DNA of 64,000 bases, from the NCBI GenBank assembly GCA_963931865.1, contig OZ007514.1, positions 4,704,084 to 4,768,083 on the forward strand. The letters are read 5' to 3'. This document shows, piece after piece, positions 37,666-47,917 of the stretch; within the stretch, counting starts at the first letter, position 1; each line of letters opens with the position of its first letter. Both the position numbers and the translations under genes were made by a program. This DNA is from Axinella damicornis (taxonomy: Eukaryota > Porifera > Demospongiae > Axinellida > Axinellidae). The notes beneath the pieces were generated by a model. That model worked only from the letters and a program-made list of their open reading frames with translations, was not told where the DNA came from and did no database searches.

Positions 37666-39006
37666 CTAGTGTTTGCAGCATCTTGATGGCGGCACCCACC
37701 AGTTGTAGTTGTACGCTCCTCTTTTTACGTACTGTCTGGAGCACAGTACTTTCTTTGACTTGAGGGAATGGTATTTGTCTAGCATGTCCCGAATTGTCTG
37801 CTTGTGAGAGACCAAGTGGTAGTTTATGCAGCCTCTGGAGGCCCACTCTGTGTCAAATCGGGAATCATGTTTCCTTTCAGCCTGAAATGCACTCAGCCAC
37901 ACGCCGACAGACACATCTTCACTGTTGTACAGTTGAACACCATCTGCATTCACGGAAACTCGGTGGATTAGGTCAGATGAAATCACGTACCCGCCACCCA
38001 GTGCATAAGGTAGGTAGCGATCACATAGAAACCATTTTCTCTCAGCAAATTTACCGCTCCATTTTGGGAACTGTGAACCAGTAAAGTATCCCCAGTATAG
38101 ACCCTTCTTTGATGTTCTGGCATTAAGTTCTCGTGCAATTGCATCTAAGCGAATGTAGGAATCGTCGTCACATTTTAGCAAATAGGAGAACATCAAATTT
38201 TCATCAGCCCACTGGAAAGTGTACAGCACTTTCCTCGTGAGATTGTGATAGCCATCCTTCAAGTTAGAAAGCAGCAGCAAGTCATGATATAGGTTGTCTT
38301 CGGCCGTGAGAGCTGCCATCTTGGAAGGAGTGAGGCCTAGGGTTCCTATCACAAACTTAATGGTCAAAGATGATGTAATTTCCTTGTAACCTTTCATCCA
38401 CGTTTTCCTGATGGTGGTGCGCCTATCTCTTCCGTGAACAGATGATAAGACAACTACCACCAGCAAGTAGTGTGACCGTGTTGCTGTTGCTCCCTCCACA
38501 CTAGATACATCCACCGTATTTCCTTCAGTACTTTCTATAGAGCTGGCAACTAGAGGAGATGATGTGTCCGTAGAATTCTCATTGAGTGTATTGATAGTGG
38601 CGGCACTTTCAAATTTCACACTGAGTTGATCCAAATTTTCACGTCCATCTGCATGTGTGTCTGACTGCAATGATTCTTGGCCTCCACTGCTTGACAAAAG
38701 CGGGACCTCAGTGCTACTCTGTCTGGAGAAGTCATTGCTTGACTCAGGGCAGGAAACAATGGTGACTATTCTCTGCAGCTCATCACTTGAACAATTGCAG
38801 TGATCCACTGATGTATAGTTACCCAGACTTCCAGCTGCTGGAATATGACTGCTGTTAGCATGTCTCCCTTCGACCTGGTGGGCTGCACGCTGTTCACACA
38901 ATCCACTTTTATCCTGTAGCCATATCAGTTGTGCACCAAACACTCCTATTATAAGTAGTAGAATTGACCGTGATATCCACTTGTGCAAGCCCATCACATA
39001 ATGCAT
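37666..39006 (-). CDS. B3GALT6-like beta-1,3-galactosyltransferase (GT31), array gene A
   Basis: An intronless 446-residue type II membrane protein. The anchor is at about residues 13-30, followed by a long Ser/Thr-rich stem of about 150 residues and the GT31 domain from about 178. Motifs: RRTTIRKTW (195-203), YHNLTRKVLYTF (253-264), metal-binding DDD at 280-282, YALGGGYVISSDL, NSEDVSVGVW, RGCINYHLVSHKQ and a C-terminal SRCCKH. All expected catalytic elements are present. It is closer to the copy at 5048-6160 than to its neighbours in the DDD motif and the NADG segment. The expected role is Golgi transfer of galactose in the glycosaminoglycan linker; a changed acceptor after duplication cannot be excluded. 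Its upstream DNA and first 75 or so codons are duplicated at about 42960-43400. Confidence 0.9.
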   Translation of the reverse strand: MHYVMGLHKWISRSILLLIIGVFGAQLIWLQDKSGLCEQRAAHQVEGRHANSSHIPAAGSLGNYTSVDHCNCSSDELQRIVTIVSCPESSNDFSRQSSTEVPLLSSSGGQESLQSDTHADGRENLDQLSVKFESAATINTLNENSTDTSSPLVASSIESTEGNTVDVSSVEGATATRSHYLLVVVVLSSVHGRDRRTTIRKTWMKGYKEITSSLTIKFVIGTLGLTPSKMAALTAEDNLYHDLLLLSNLKDGYHNLTRKVLYTFQWADENLMFSYLLKCDDDSYIRLDAIARELNARTSKKGLYWGYFTGSQFPKWSGKFAERKWFLCDRYLPYALGGGYVISSDLIHRVSVNADGVQLYNSEDVSVGVWLSAFQAERKHDSRFDTEWASRGCINYHLVSHKQTIRDMLDKYHSLKSKKVLCSRQYVKRGAYNYNWWVPPSRCCKH

Positions 39007-39484
39007 CCAAATGCATGCTTTTGATAATTCCCTTGGTTTGAATCAGGAAGTGTGGTTGACAACCACCTTCCATGAAAGAATGTAAGAGTGCACGGTGTTG
39101 ATAATGATTGCTGTATAGCATGTCATTAAAGGTACGTACCATGTGACAACTGTTGGCAACTTCTCTTCCAGACAGGAATGAATTTGTTTAATGTTGTTTA
39201 TAGGTTTCAGTCCCCACTGAGAATCTTTTATGGTATAAATGCCATCCAGTGCCATGCACGCTGATCGATAGTACCTTAATGTACGGGTGCATTGATAATG
39301 CATGCATGATGGTTGAGTTATTACCCCGTGCGCATGCGCAGCAAGGGGTAGAGTGATCGGTTTGTCTGTCAGTCTGTCCATAGATGTAGAGCGGTTTGAG
39401 CAGTGAAGGCCTTGTTAAAGGCTTATTTCGGGATAGACGTGTCAGAATTCAGAAAATACTAGCGTTGACGTAACTCACAGACCA

Positions 39485-39745
39485 GAGATCTACTCGAGAG
39501 GCTGAGAAAAGCTGCGTGAAAGTCGTGCTTCTAATTTATACAACTTGACCACACCCTATTTCTAACATTACTGCCGCAACTTACGGTATCTCATTCTGCA
39601 TGCTGATAGCGCTGTAAATCGTGGCCTAGCTAGCTAGCTCATCGTGCATGCTGTATGAATTATCGGCGGTAGGCCTATAGCTGTCAAGTCAAAGTTGCGC
39701 ACGGGGTACGTGCTCTGCTGAGCACCTCTAGTTTGCAGCATGGAT
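39485..39745. repeat. Dispersed repeat shared with 61090-61310
   Basis: ACTCGAGAGGCTGAGAAAAG, TTCTAATTTATACAACTTGA, ATCTCATTCTGCATG and TACGTGCTCTGCTGAGC occur in the same order in both places, in the same orientation. Confidence 0.75.
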
Positions 39746-39933
39746 TCACACCAATACTAGATACACATCATTGACACCATGTAAAACATTGATGTGCTCA
39801 TATATTACGCATGATGCTCATTCCAGGTATGTAGCATAGTAGGATCCATGCAGCGCACAATGTTTTAATGATTTTCTGCAAGTGTGGAAGATATGATTAT
39901 AGTCATAGATTTATTATATATTGCAGCACAGTC

Positions 39934-41370
39934 TTATGTATGTTGTGCCATGGTAGCCTTATGAGATCTAGGTGCACGCTTTGGTCGACTATAGCTACGT
40001 GTGCAACATTTGGTTGGTTGTGTATGCCAGTCATATACATACGACTTGTACACATAGATTTCCGATTCACAGAGCTTTCCAGTTTTCAGCAGGTTGCTGT
40101 ACAGCCGATACATATCCTCAGGACTTTGTTTGTGAGAAATAAGGTACTGATTACTGCAACCCCTGCTTTTGTGTCCGGTGTTAAATCTTACATCATGTTT
40201 CCTCTCAATGTTGAAGGGACTCAGCCACACACCAACTGACACATCTTCACAGACATAGAGTTGTAGGCCATCTGAATTCACAGCAAGCCTGTGAACAAGA
40301 TCGCTGGAAATCACGTAACCTCCCCCAACAGCATAAGGCAGATAGTGATCACACAGAAACCACTTGTATTCAGGCCATCTCCCCCCTTTGATAGGATTGT
40401 TGAATCCAACAAAATATCCCCAGTAAAAATCCTTTGTTGATGTCCTTTTCGAGAGTTCCTGGGTAAGTCGATTCAAGAAGACAAAAGAGTCTGTGTCACA
40501 TTTCAGTAAGTAGGAAAAGCTCACATTCGCATCTGCCCAGACCAGTGTGTAGAGTACTTTCCGTGTGAGGTTGTTGTAGCTGTCTATCAGATGTGGTAAG
40601 AGTAATAAATCATGGTTAGCATCTTCTTCGACGGTGAGATTTTGTATTGCAGCAGCTGATAAGTTCATCGTACCTATCACAAACTTGAAAAGAATGAGGG
40701 AATTTTCACTGTCTTGGTTGTGCATTTTCATCCATGTTTTTCTGATGGAAACACGACTGTTATAACCCTCATACTGTGACAGAATTGCTACAAAGAGAAG
40801 GTAGTGCTTTGTCTCTGTAGCTGTGGCATTCTGCTCATCTGACTCGTCTGAACTCTGTGCAATGTTGCTGTCATAGTCCCCACTCTCTGAAGTGCTAGTA
40901 TCATGTTTTGAGTCAGAGCTTGAAAGCACTTCAGCTGCTGGAGTATCGTTGTTTCGGACTGGAGTATCTGTCGTCAATAAATGGAGTGAGAAGGTGCCGG
41001 ATGTCGGTTGAGAGTTGTGTGAAGCATTTGAAGATATATTGGAAGGGTGCATTAACAAATCATAATCGGTTGTCACTCCTTGGCTATGGTCCGTGCAGCG
41101 GCAATTGAAACTGTTCTCAGTAGCAGTGGGATTTTGTAGCAAGGTGGCAATTATTGCAGGGGTGTCCTGCTTAAGGGATCGCAACACAACGTACCTCTGC
41201 TGCTGCCAGTAGTGGTCGTTTAGACGACTTGTAGGCACATGGGGCAAAGGGATGTTCAAAGATTGCCACAGGTTCACAATCTTTCTGAAAGTGAAAACAC
41301 CAAGAATGGCAAGGCAGATAAGAAGTATAAACTTCCTGTATTTGACAACCGTCAGCCTGAGTCTCCTCAT
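39934..41370 (-). CDS. B3GALT6-like glycosyltransferase (GT31), array gene B
   Basis: An intronless 478-residue type II membrane protein. The anchor is at about 13-30, with a long stem containing an acidic, Ser-rich stretch (about 148-180) and the GT31 domain from about 188. It has SRVSIRKTW, YNNLTRKVLYTL, YAVGGGYVISSDL, CEDVSVGVWLSP and RGCSNQYLISHKQ. The usual DDD is DTD here (292-294), which still satisfies the DxD metal-binding pattern. A potential acceptor (TTTTCCCCACAG) sits nine bases before the ATG, so a 5' UTR intron is likely. A near copy is gene B' at 43795-45171. The C-terminal tail is longer and basic (SRPKRAPRSHK). Activity is likely, but the substrate may differ from that of the DDD copies. 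Confidence 0.9.
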   Translation of the reverse strand: MRRLRLTVVKYRKFILLICLAILGVFTFRKIVNLWQSLNIPLPHVPTSRLNDHYWQQQRYVVLRSLKQDTPAIIATLLQNPTATENSFNCRCTDHSQGVTTDYDLLMHPSNISSNASHNSQPTSGTFSLHLLTTDTPVRNNDTPAAEVLSSSDSKHDTSTSESGDYDSNIAQSSDESDEQNATATETKHYLLFVAILSQYEGYNSRVSIRKTWMKMHNQDSENSLILFKFVIGTMNLSAAAIQNLTVEEDANHDLLLLPHLIDSYNNLTRKVLYTLVWADANVSFSYLLKCDTDSFVFLNRLTQELSKRTSTKDFYWGYFVGFNNPIKGGRWPEYKWFLCDHYLPYAVGGGYVISSDLVHRLAVNSDGLQLYVCEDVSVGVWLSPFNIERKHDVRFNTGHKSRGCSNQYLISHKQSPEDMYRLYSNLLKTGKLCESEIYVYKSYVYDWHTQPTKCCTRSYSRPKRAPRSHKATMAQHT

Positions 41371-42959
41371 GGTGTGTCACTGTGGGGAAAATAATTCTTT
41401 ATCTTCAATAATCAACGAAGTGGGACCAGCTTTCAGCATGAACTAGTCGCTACACCTATAATGCAACTAGTTGGGTCAATCGTATATATGATCGCAGCTA
41501 CCCAGTTACTGTAATACTCCGGCGTACCGCGTACAAACCGCTCGAGAGGCGACGTTTGGCTTCCTTCAAATTCCTTGGTTGGCGGTAGTTTGTAATTTCG
41601 TATGGTTTCTGAATTTGCGGTATGACCGGCATTCCCACTTGCTGCAAAGACTGGGGATCCGACCGCTGCACTGTCGAAATGCAGGTGAACTGTACCGCGG
41701 GTAGTCTAGGTAATTTCACTATGAATGTGTGAAGGAATTTCTAGCGGTATTTCAACGTGACTCTCGCCTTTTGGTCACGCCCACTGGGGGAAAGTGATGC
41801 CTAGCTATAGGACAAGTAGCTTCGCAGGTGGGTTGTCAAGTTTCAGGACGACAATGAGACAGCCGAGGTTTTGTTTCCAGACAAGGACATCAGACTATGT
41901 GACTAACTACTTTTTCTTATACATACATTATACTATCCTTCAAATGAACCCATAATCATGAATTTTATGAAGCTTACGTTATATCAATCATCGTCGTAAC
42001 TTGAAATTGTCATTTGTGACCAATGTTGACCGCCAAATCTCATCGATCAGATTCAGATTTTTTCCCCCATCCCTGCAATTATGTTTCCACGATGAGCCTG
42101 GATAGGGTGAGCCCTGTCAATAAGGTCCGTCAGGGGTAACCTGGCCAATTCGTTTAGTTCAATGGCGTAAAATTTTCCCTTTATGTGTAAGCTACTTATG
42201 CCACATAAAGGGACAATTTTACGCCGTTGGTACCATGAACCTGGATGGGGTGAGCCCTGTCAATTAGGTGTATCAGGGGTAACCCCGTTCGTTTAGTTCA
42301 TTGGCGTAAAATTTTCCCTTTATGAATAAGCAACTTATGCGACAATTTTACGCCGTTGGTACCATGAACTTGGATGGGGTGAGCCCTGTCAATTAGGTCC
42401 ATTAGGGGTAACCCCATTCGTTTAGTTCATTGGCGTAAAATTCTCCCTTTATGTATACGTGATATTGTATAAAGTGGTCATGCCACTTCACAAGGGGATT
42501 TTACGCCAAACCCTATGGCGTAAAATGCTGTCATTATGTACATAACGACAGCCATGGCGTAAAATTTTCCCTTTATGCACAAAGGCATGAATGGCGTAAA
42601 ATTTTCCCTTTATGCACAAAGACAATATTTGCCATTTTACGCCAAAGTATGTACGACCGTCCTCTTCCCGACTTCGCACCCGCGCTTCAGCCGCTGTCCT
42701 CAGATGCAGCCTCATTAACTGTTCAATTTCCAGTCGTAATTCGCTCTACATTTTGTGCAGACTATTGACAAACTGGCATACACAAGAAAGTGACCACGCA
42801 CAAACAGGGAGAAAGGTAATCGAGATTATGTACGAGCCGTTGCAGTGCAAAACGTATCAACTGCGCATGCGCACTCAGTCTGGGACAAAGTTTATCCCAC
42901 ACTTTTGTACTGATTTCTTCGTTGGTAATTTGGACATTTATCTTTTTCCTGTATTCATC
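41371..42959. other. Upstream region of gene B, with tandem repeats
   Basis: 41371-41790 is the promoter-side DNA shared with gene B' (45172-45590). 42735-42880 matches 45632-45780 and includes a GCGCATGCGC palindrome (NRF1-type motif) in each copy. The block between them (42090-42640) is repeat and is missing from the B' copy. Confidence 0.65.
42090..42640. repeat. Tandem repeats with GGCGTAAAATTTTCCCTTTA
   Basis: Three units of about 120-130 bp contain ATGAACCTGGATGGGGTGAG, AACCCCATTCGTTTAGTTCA and TTGGCGTAAAATTTTCCC. They are followed by shorter units of GGCGTAAAATTTTCCCTTTA in direct and inverted form. The inverted GGGACAATTTTACGCC copies allow hairpins. Confidence 0.85.
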
Positions 42960-43215
42960 ACTAGTACTTGCTGAACAACTGCAGCGAGTCACTGACGTAT
43001 AGTTACCCAGACTTCCAGCCGCTGGAATATGGCTGCTGTTAGCATGTCTCTCTTCAATCTGGTGGGCTGCAGGCTGTTTAGCTACGTTCTCACAATCCAC
43101 TTTTATCCGGTAGCCATATATATCAGTTGTGCAGCAAACACTCCTGTTATAAGCATTGCATGATGTCCACTTGTGCAAGCCCATCACATAAATGCATGCT
43201 TTTTGATAAGTCACT
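42960..43215 (-). pseudogene. 5' stump of array gene A (A')
   Basis: Minus-strand sequence matches the beginning of gene A: MGLHKW, AAHQIEERHANSSHIPAAGS, then LGNYTSV. The part equivalent to the membrane anchor reads in a shifted frame, so the anchor is destroyed, and similarity stops after about 75 codons with no catalytic domain. The DNA upstream (to about 43400) also matches the gene A upstream region. This is a truncated duplicate of gene A and should not make an enzyme. Confidence 0.85.
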
Positions 43216-43383
43216 TGGGGGGCGTGGCTGGCAACTACCATGATTGTGAGTGCACGGTGTTGCTGTAGCTATAATAGCATGTCATATAGGTATGGCAAAG
43301 GTACATACCATGTGACAACTGTTGGCAACCTCTCTTCCAGACAGGAATGAATTTGTTTATAGGTTTCAGTCACTTCACACTGT

Positions 43384-43456
43384 GATCTTATACGGCATCC
43401 CCATGCCATAGCATCCCCATGCCATAGCATCCCCATGCCATAGCATCCCCATGCCG
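43384..43456. repeat. 16-bp tandem repeat
   Basis: Four copies of GCATCCCCATGCCATA in a row, within the upstream region of the A' stump. Confidence 0.9.
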
Positions 43457-43794
43457 GGCCATGCATATGCACACGGCATGATAGTTTTGCGCTGCATGGA
43501 TCCAACGTACTAGCACACAGTGTAGCTACATACCATGCAATGAGCATCATGCAATATATAAGCACGTCAATGTTTTACACATCAGTGATGTGCACCTAGT
43601 ATTGGTGTGAATCCATGCTAAATAACTCATTGACAACCATCATAATTATCACTGCATCTGCATGATAAGGTACTATGTTATTTGTCAGCCTGCGAATTGC
43701 ACGGAAGATATAGCCATATAGATTATATGAAAATGTACTGTACTATTATTATATTGCAGCACAGTCAAATAAGCTAGTATTGCACCATGGTAGC

Positions 43795-45171
43795 CTAAGA
43801 CACAAGCTTTGCTCGCCTGCGTCTGCAACATTTGGTTGGTTGTGTATGCCAGTCATATACATACGACTTGAACACATAGATTTCCGATTCACAGGGCTTT
43901 CCAGTTTTCAGCAGGTTACTGTACAGACGATACATATCCTCAGGACTTTGTTTGTGAGAAATAAGGTACTGATTACTGCAACCCCTGCTTTTGTGTCCAG
44001 TGTCAAACCTTACATCATGTTTCCTCTCAATGTTGAAGGGACTCAGCCACACACCAACTGACACATCTTCACAGACGTAGAGTTGTAGGCCGTCTGAATT
44101 CACAGCAAGCCTGTGAACAAGATTGCTAGAAATCACGTATCCTCCCCCGACAGCATAAGGCAGATAGTGATCACACAGAAACCACTTGTATTCAGGCCAC
44201 CTACCCTCCTTTGAGGGCTTCATAGATCCAATAAAATATCCCCAGTAAAAGTCCTTTGTTGACGTTCTTTTCGAGAGTTCCTGTGTAAGTCGATTCAAGA
44301 AGACGAAAGAGTCTGTATCACATTTCAGAAAGTAGGAAAAGCTCACATTCTCATCTGCCCAGACCAGCGTGTAGAGTACTTTCCGTGTGAGGTTGTGGTA
44401 GCTGTCTATCAGATGTGGTAAGAGTAATAAATCATGGTTAGCATCTTCCTCAGCTGTGAGATTTTGTACTGCAGCAGCTGATAAATTCATCGTACCTATC
44501 ACAAACTTGAAAAGAATAAGGGAATCTTTGCCATCTTGATTGTCCATTTTCATCCATGTTTTTCTGATGGCAACACGACTGTTATAGCGCTGGTAATGTG
44601 ACAGAATTGCTACAAAGAGAAGGTAGTGCTTCTTCTCTGTAGCTGTGGCATTCTGCTCATCTGAACTCTGTGCAATGTTGCTGTCATAGTCCCCACTTTC
44701 TGAAGTATCATGTTTTGAGTCAGAGCTTGAAGGGACTTCAGCTGTTGGAGTATTGTTGTTTCGGACTGGAGTATCTGTCATCAATAAATGGAGTGAGAAG
44801 GTGGATGTCGGTTGAGAGTTGTGTGATGTGTTTGAAGATATATTGGAAGGACGCAATATCAAATCATAATCGGTTGTCACTCCTTGGCTAAGGTCCGTGC
44901 AGCGACAATTAAGACTGTTCTCAGCAGCAGTGGGATTTTGTAGCAAGGTGGCAATTGTTGCAGGGGTGTCCTGTTTAAGGGATCGCAACACAACGTACCT
45001 CTGCTGCTGCCAGTAGTCATTTATACGACTTGTAGGCACATGGGGCAAAAGGAGGTTCAAAGATTGCCACAGGTTCACAATCTTTCTGAAAGTGAAAACA
45101 GCAAGGATGGCAAAGAAGATGAGAATTATGAACTTCTTGTGTTTGACAACCGTCAGCCTGAGTCTGCTCAT
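43795..45171 (-). CDS. B3GALT6-like glycosyltransferase (GT31), array gene B'
   Basis: An intronless 458-residue near copy of gene B with the same layout: anchor at about 13-30, acidic stem, GT31 domain, DTD at 285-287, YAVGGGYVISSNL, CEDVSVGVWLSP and RGCSNQYLISHKQ. It differs by short deletions in the stem (for example, B has DTSTSESGDYDS and B' has DTSESGDYDS) and a shorter tail (CCRRRRAKLVS). An acceptor-like TTTCCCACAG lies nine bases before the ATG, as in gene B. The reading frame is intact, so both duplicates appear functional. Same expected Golgi role as gene B. Confidence 0.9.
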   Translation of the reverse strand: MSRLRLTVVKHKKFIILIFFAILAVFTFRKIVNLWQSLNLLLPHVPTSRINDYWQQQRYVVLRSLKQDTPATIATLLQNPTAAENSLNCRCTDLSQGVTTDYDLILRPSNISSNTSHNSQPTSTFSLHLLMTDTPVRNNNTPTAEVPSSSDSKHDTSESGDYDSNIAQSSDEQNATATEKKHYLLFVAILSHYQRYNSRVAIRKTWMKMDNQDGKDSLILFKFVIGTMNLSAAAVQNLTAEEDANHDLLLLPHLIDSYHNLTRKVLYTLVWADENVSFSYFLKCDTDSFVFLNRLTQELSKRTSTKDFYWGYFIGSMKPSKEGRWPEYKWFLCDHYLPYAVGGGYVISSNLVHRLAVNSDGLQLYVCEDVSVGVWLSPFNIERKHDVRFDTGHKSRGCSNQYLISHKQSPEDMYRLYSNLLKTGKPCESEIYVFKSYVYDWHTQPTKCCRRRRAKLVS

Positions 45172-46253
45172 GGTGTGTCACTGTGGGAAAACGGTTAATC
45201 TTCGAAGTGGAATCAGACTTCAGCACTATATAGTCGCTACACCTAGCTATAATGCGACTGGTTGGGTCAATCGTATCATGTATGATCGTAGCTACCCAAC
45301 AAGAACAGTTACTGTAATACTTAGCTAACACGCAGAAACCGCTCATGAGGCGACGTTTGGCTTCTGACGAATTCCTTGGTTGGCGGTAGTTTGGCTGCGT
45401 ATGGTTTCTGTGTTGACACTTAATTTGCGGTATGACCGGTATTCCGCAATGACTGGGGACTGCTGCACTGGAAATGCAGGTGAACTATAGGTAACTTCAC
45501 GACGAATACGTGAAGGAATTTCTAGCGGTATTTCAGCGTGACTCTCGCCTTTCTGTCACGACAACTGGGCCATGGGGAAAGTGATGCCTAGCATAGATAA
45601 TAAGGACTCAGAACGATCTATGGCAAAGTCTTCATTCGCTCTACATTTTGTGCATACTATGGACATACAGGCATACGCAAGTAGTGACTGAAAAGTGACC
45701 ATGCACAAACTGGGAATTGAAGCAGAAAGGTAATCGAGATTACGAATACGAGTCTTTGCAGTATCAACTGCGCATGCGCACAAGTTTTTCCCAGGCAGTA
45801 TATACACCTGATCGCTAACAGCTCATTCACACTCCCGGGGGGGGGGGGGGGGGGGGGGGGGTCCAAAGTTAGGGAAGTGCGTCTCCCAAGCTGCTCCAAG
45901 TGTGCATTAACCATGTACTCAGTTCAGCAGCAAGTACCGGCATGGGTATACAAGTTCAAGTGCAACCTTCCACACTTGCAGGCAGTTGGAACATAGCTAC
46001 TGTATAGCTATGTCTGGATAAATTTTAGCTAGGATGTTTCTGAGCTGTTGATCTAAATATTTTGTCAAATGAAAGGCTTCTTGCCAGGGTTATTATTAAT
46101 AATCAAGTTCACTCCCAATGATTTGTCTGGTAAATGTTGTCATTGTTGTGCCCCACCTCTCTTCCAATTCCTGGACAAGTGTCAGCTCGGGTAGCTACTT
46201 TTGTGACTGCGATGGTGTTGAAAACTTGCAAAGCAAAGGAATCAGCATCAGAT

Positions 46254-46318
46254 TAGCCTCAAACCCAGGTGCAGTGGAGGGGGAGAGAGCTCTCTCCCCT
46301 TCCTCTGGTTCGAGGCTA
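46254..46318. repeat. TAGCCTCG-family foldback, variant ends
   Basis: TAGCCTCAAACCCAGG pairs with TCTGGTTCGAGGCTA around a GGGGGAGAGAGCTCTCTCCCC palindromic core (one base shorter in each arm than shown). Confidence 0.75.
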
Positions 46319-47224
46319 GCATCAGATGAGACCATGCACCGTCTGTGTGTATATAAGTAATAGTAAGTATCAGCTATGCATCATGACATGTACACTCTGC
46401 ATATCACAGAGTCGGTAGACTCTGTATGTAGGGATACGACGTACACGCAATATATGCTAATACAAAAGAATCTCTCCAAATCTCAGAAACGGTACACTTA
46501 TAAGCCTTTATAACCACATACCGTTCATCTTCGAGTGTTTTCATGACCAACAAGACTCCTCGCGTCGCGAAAAACCGTCGCGAAAGTACCGCACCAGGTA
46601 CTCGCAAAACGGGCAAATTGTTTTTCTTTCTTCTTTCTTTCTTTCTTTCTTTCTTTCTTCTTCTTTCAGACGGGCTAGCTCAACGTCGCCTCAATCCCTC
46701 ATGATGGTTTTCGCACGAAACAGCAGCATTTTACACTGAGCAGTGCACCAGCCCATCGCTTTTTGGCAACCTCCAAGTCTTCACAAGGCGGCTACAGCTG
46801 CCCACTCAATAACTATGGCTTCATTTGTCACGCCATTTTCATGTTTGTACGCATGCGCACTTAAACGATCACTTAGCAACGATACGTAATTATTATTCAA
46901 GATCGCTGAATTAGAAGTGCCTTGCGCTGTTGTGTAAACCGTGACTAGACCATGTACGGACTGAGGTAAATTCTCTGTGCTATATATGTTACTAGACTGT
47001 GTTCTGTGAGAGGGGTGAATGCCTATCTAAAGACTCAACAATGTGTCACTACTACTATCTGGTATAGCTATTTTACCTACAGCTCAGGGAGCACTGGCTT
47101 AGTATCCATCCAGAAAAGGGTTGGCTTTTGAGATGCTTGGGTCTGATTCTTCAGCCATTGCTGGCAGTGTAAATGCCAGAGTCCAGTATGCATGCGCCTG
47201 CTGCTAAAAAAAATTGACATAAAC

Positions 47225-47493
47225 AAGTAATAAAAAACATTTAAAATGTAACAGGATGTAGGGATACCAGAACCGCAAAAAGTAAGGAAACAAGGTAGGG
47301 ATGATCACACAAAACAGTGAAGTATACAATCCCCCTACATATCTTTTTTCATTATACACGTATTATGGAAAAAGATCTCTGTAGGGGGTTGTATACTTCA
47401 CTGTTTTGTGTGATCATCCCTACCTTGTTTCCTTACTTTTTGCGGTTCTGGTATCCCTACATCCTGTTACATTTTAAATGTTTTTTATTACTT
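47225..47493. repeat. 269-bp near-perfect palindrome
   Basis: The left arm, beginning AAGTAATAAAAAACATTTAA, is the inverse of the right arm ending TTTTTTATTACTT over about 115 bp with essentially no mismatch. A weaker paired centre (ATCTTTTTTCAT / GGAAAAAGAT) follows. The arms contain TGTAGGGATAC, also found in the outer 33-bp inverted repeats. Confidence 0.95.
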
Positions 47494-47751
47494 TGATGTA
47501 TGTAACAATTGTGGAGACTTGATTCCCAGGCCTTCTATACAGACCTCCCAGCATTTTGGTCACTTACAGCTCGTTCCCAGGCCTTCTACACCTCTAGTAT
47601 TTGATCATTCCCGCCGGCGCCTTATAGGCCTACATGCACCTCCAGCTGCTTCAATCACAGTATAAAATATAGCTATAGCAGGGTACTGTAGCTATGTATA
47701 GTTAGCTTAAGTATAAGTGATCAAAACCTGGAGATGTATAGTAGCTATATA

Positions 47752-47917
47752 CAGTCAAACCTCCGAACAAAGGACACTCCTTTGTAGAGAGGTTCAAAAT
47801 GTATTAGAACCATAGGCAAACCAATTATTTGGGACCTTGAAAAGCGTACGTCCTTTGTAGAGAGGTTTATTATATTGTGACCCTATCTCGGAGGGTCCAC
47901 TATCGGAGGTTTGACTG
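47752..47917. mobile_element. Pogo/Tigger-type MITE
   Basis: 166 bp beginning CAGTCAAACCTCCGAACAAA and ending TATCGGAGGTTTGACTG, flanked by TA on both sides (47750-47751 and 47918-47919). CAGTCAAACCTC ends and TA duplication are characteristic of pogo-like elements. No open frame is present. Confidence 0.85.

Noticed and set aside
43780..44061. Plus-strand frame opposite GT31 gene B' (and its twin at 39868-40239)
   Set aside because: Antisense shadow of the glycosyltransferase coding sequence; conserved only because the genes are duplicates.
46600..47500. CRISPR-like array of repeats
   Set aside because: Inverted and nested transposon-type repeats in animal DNA; no regular repeat-spacer pattern.
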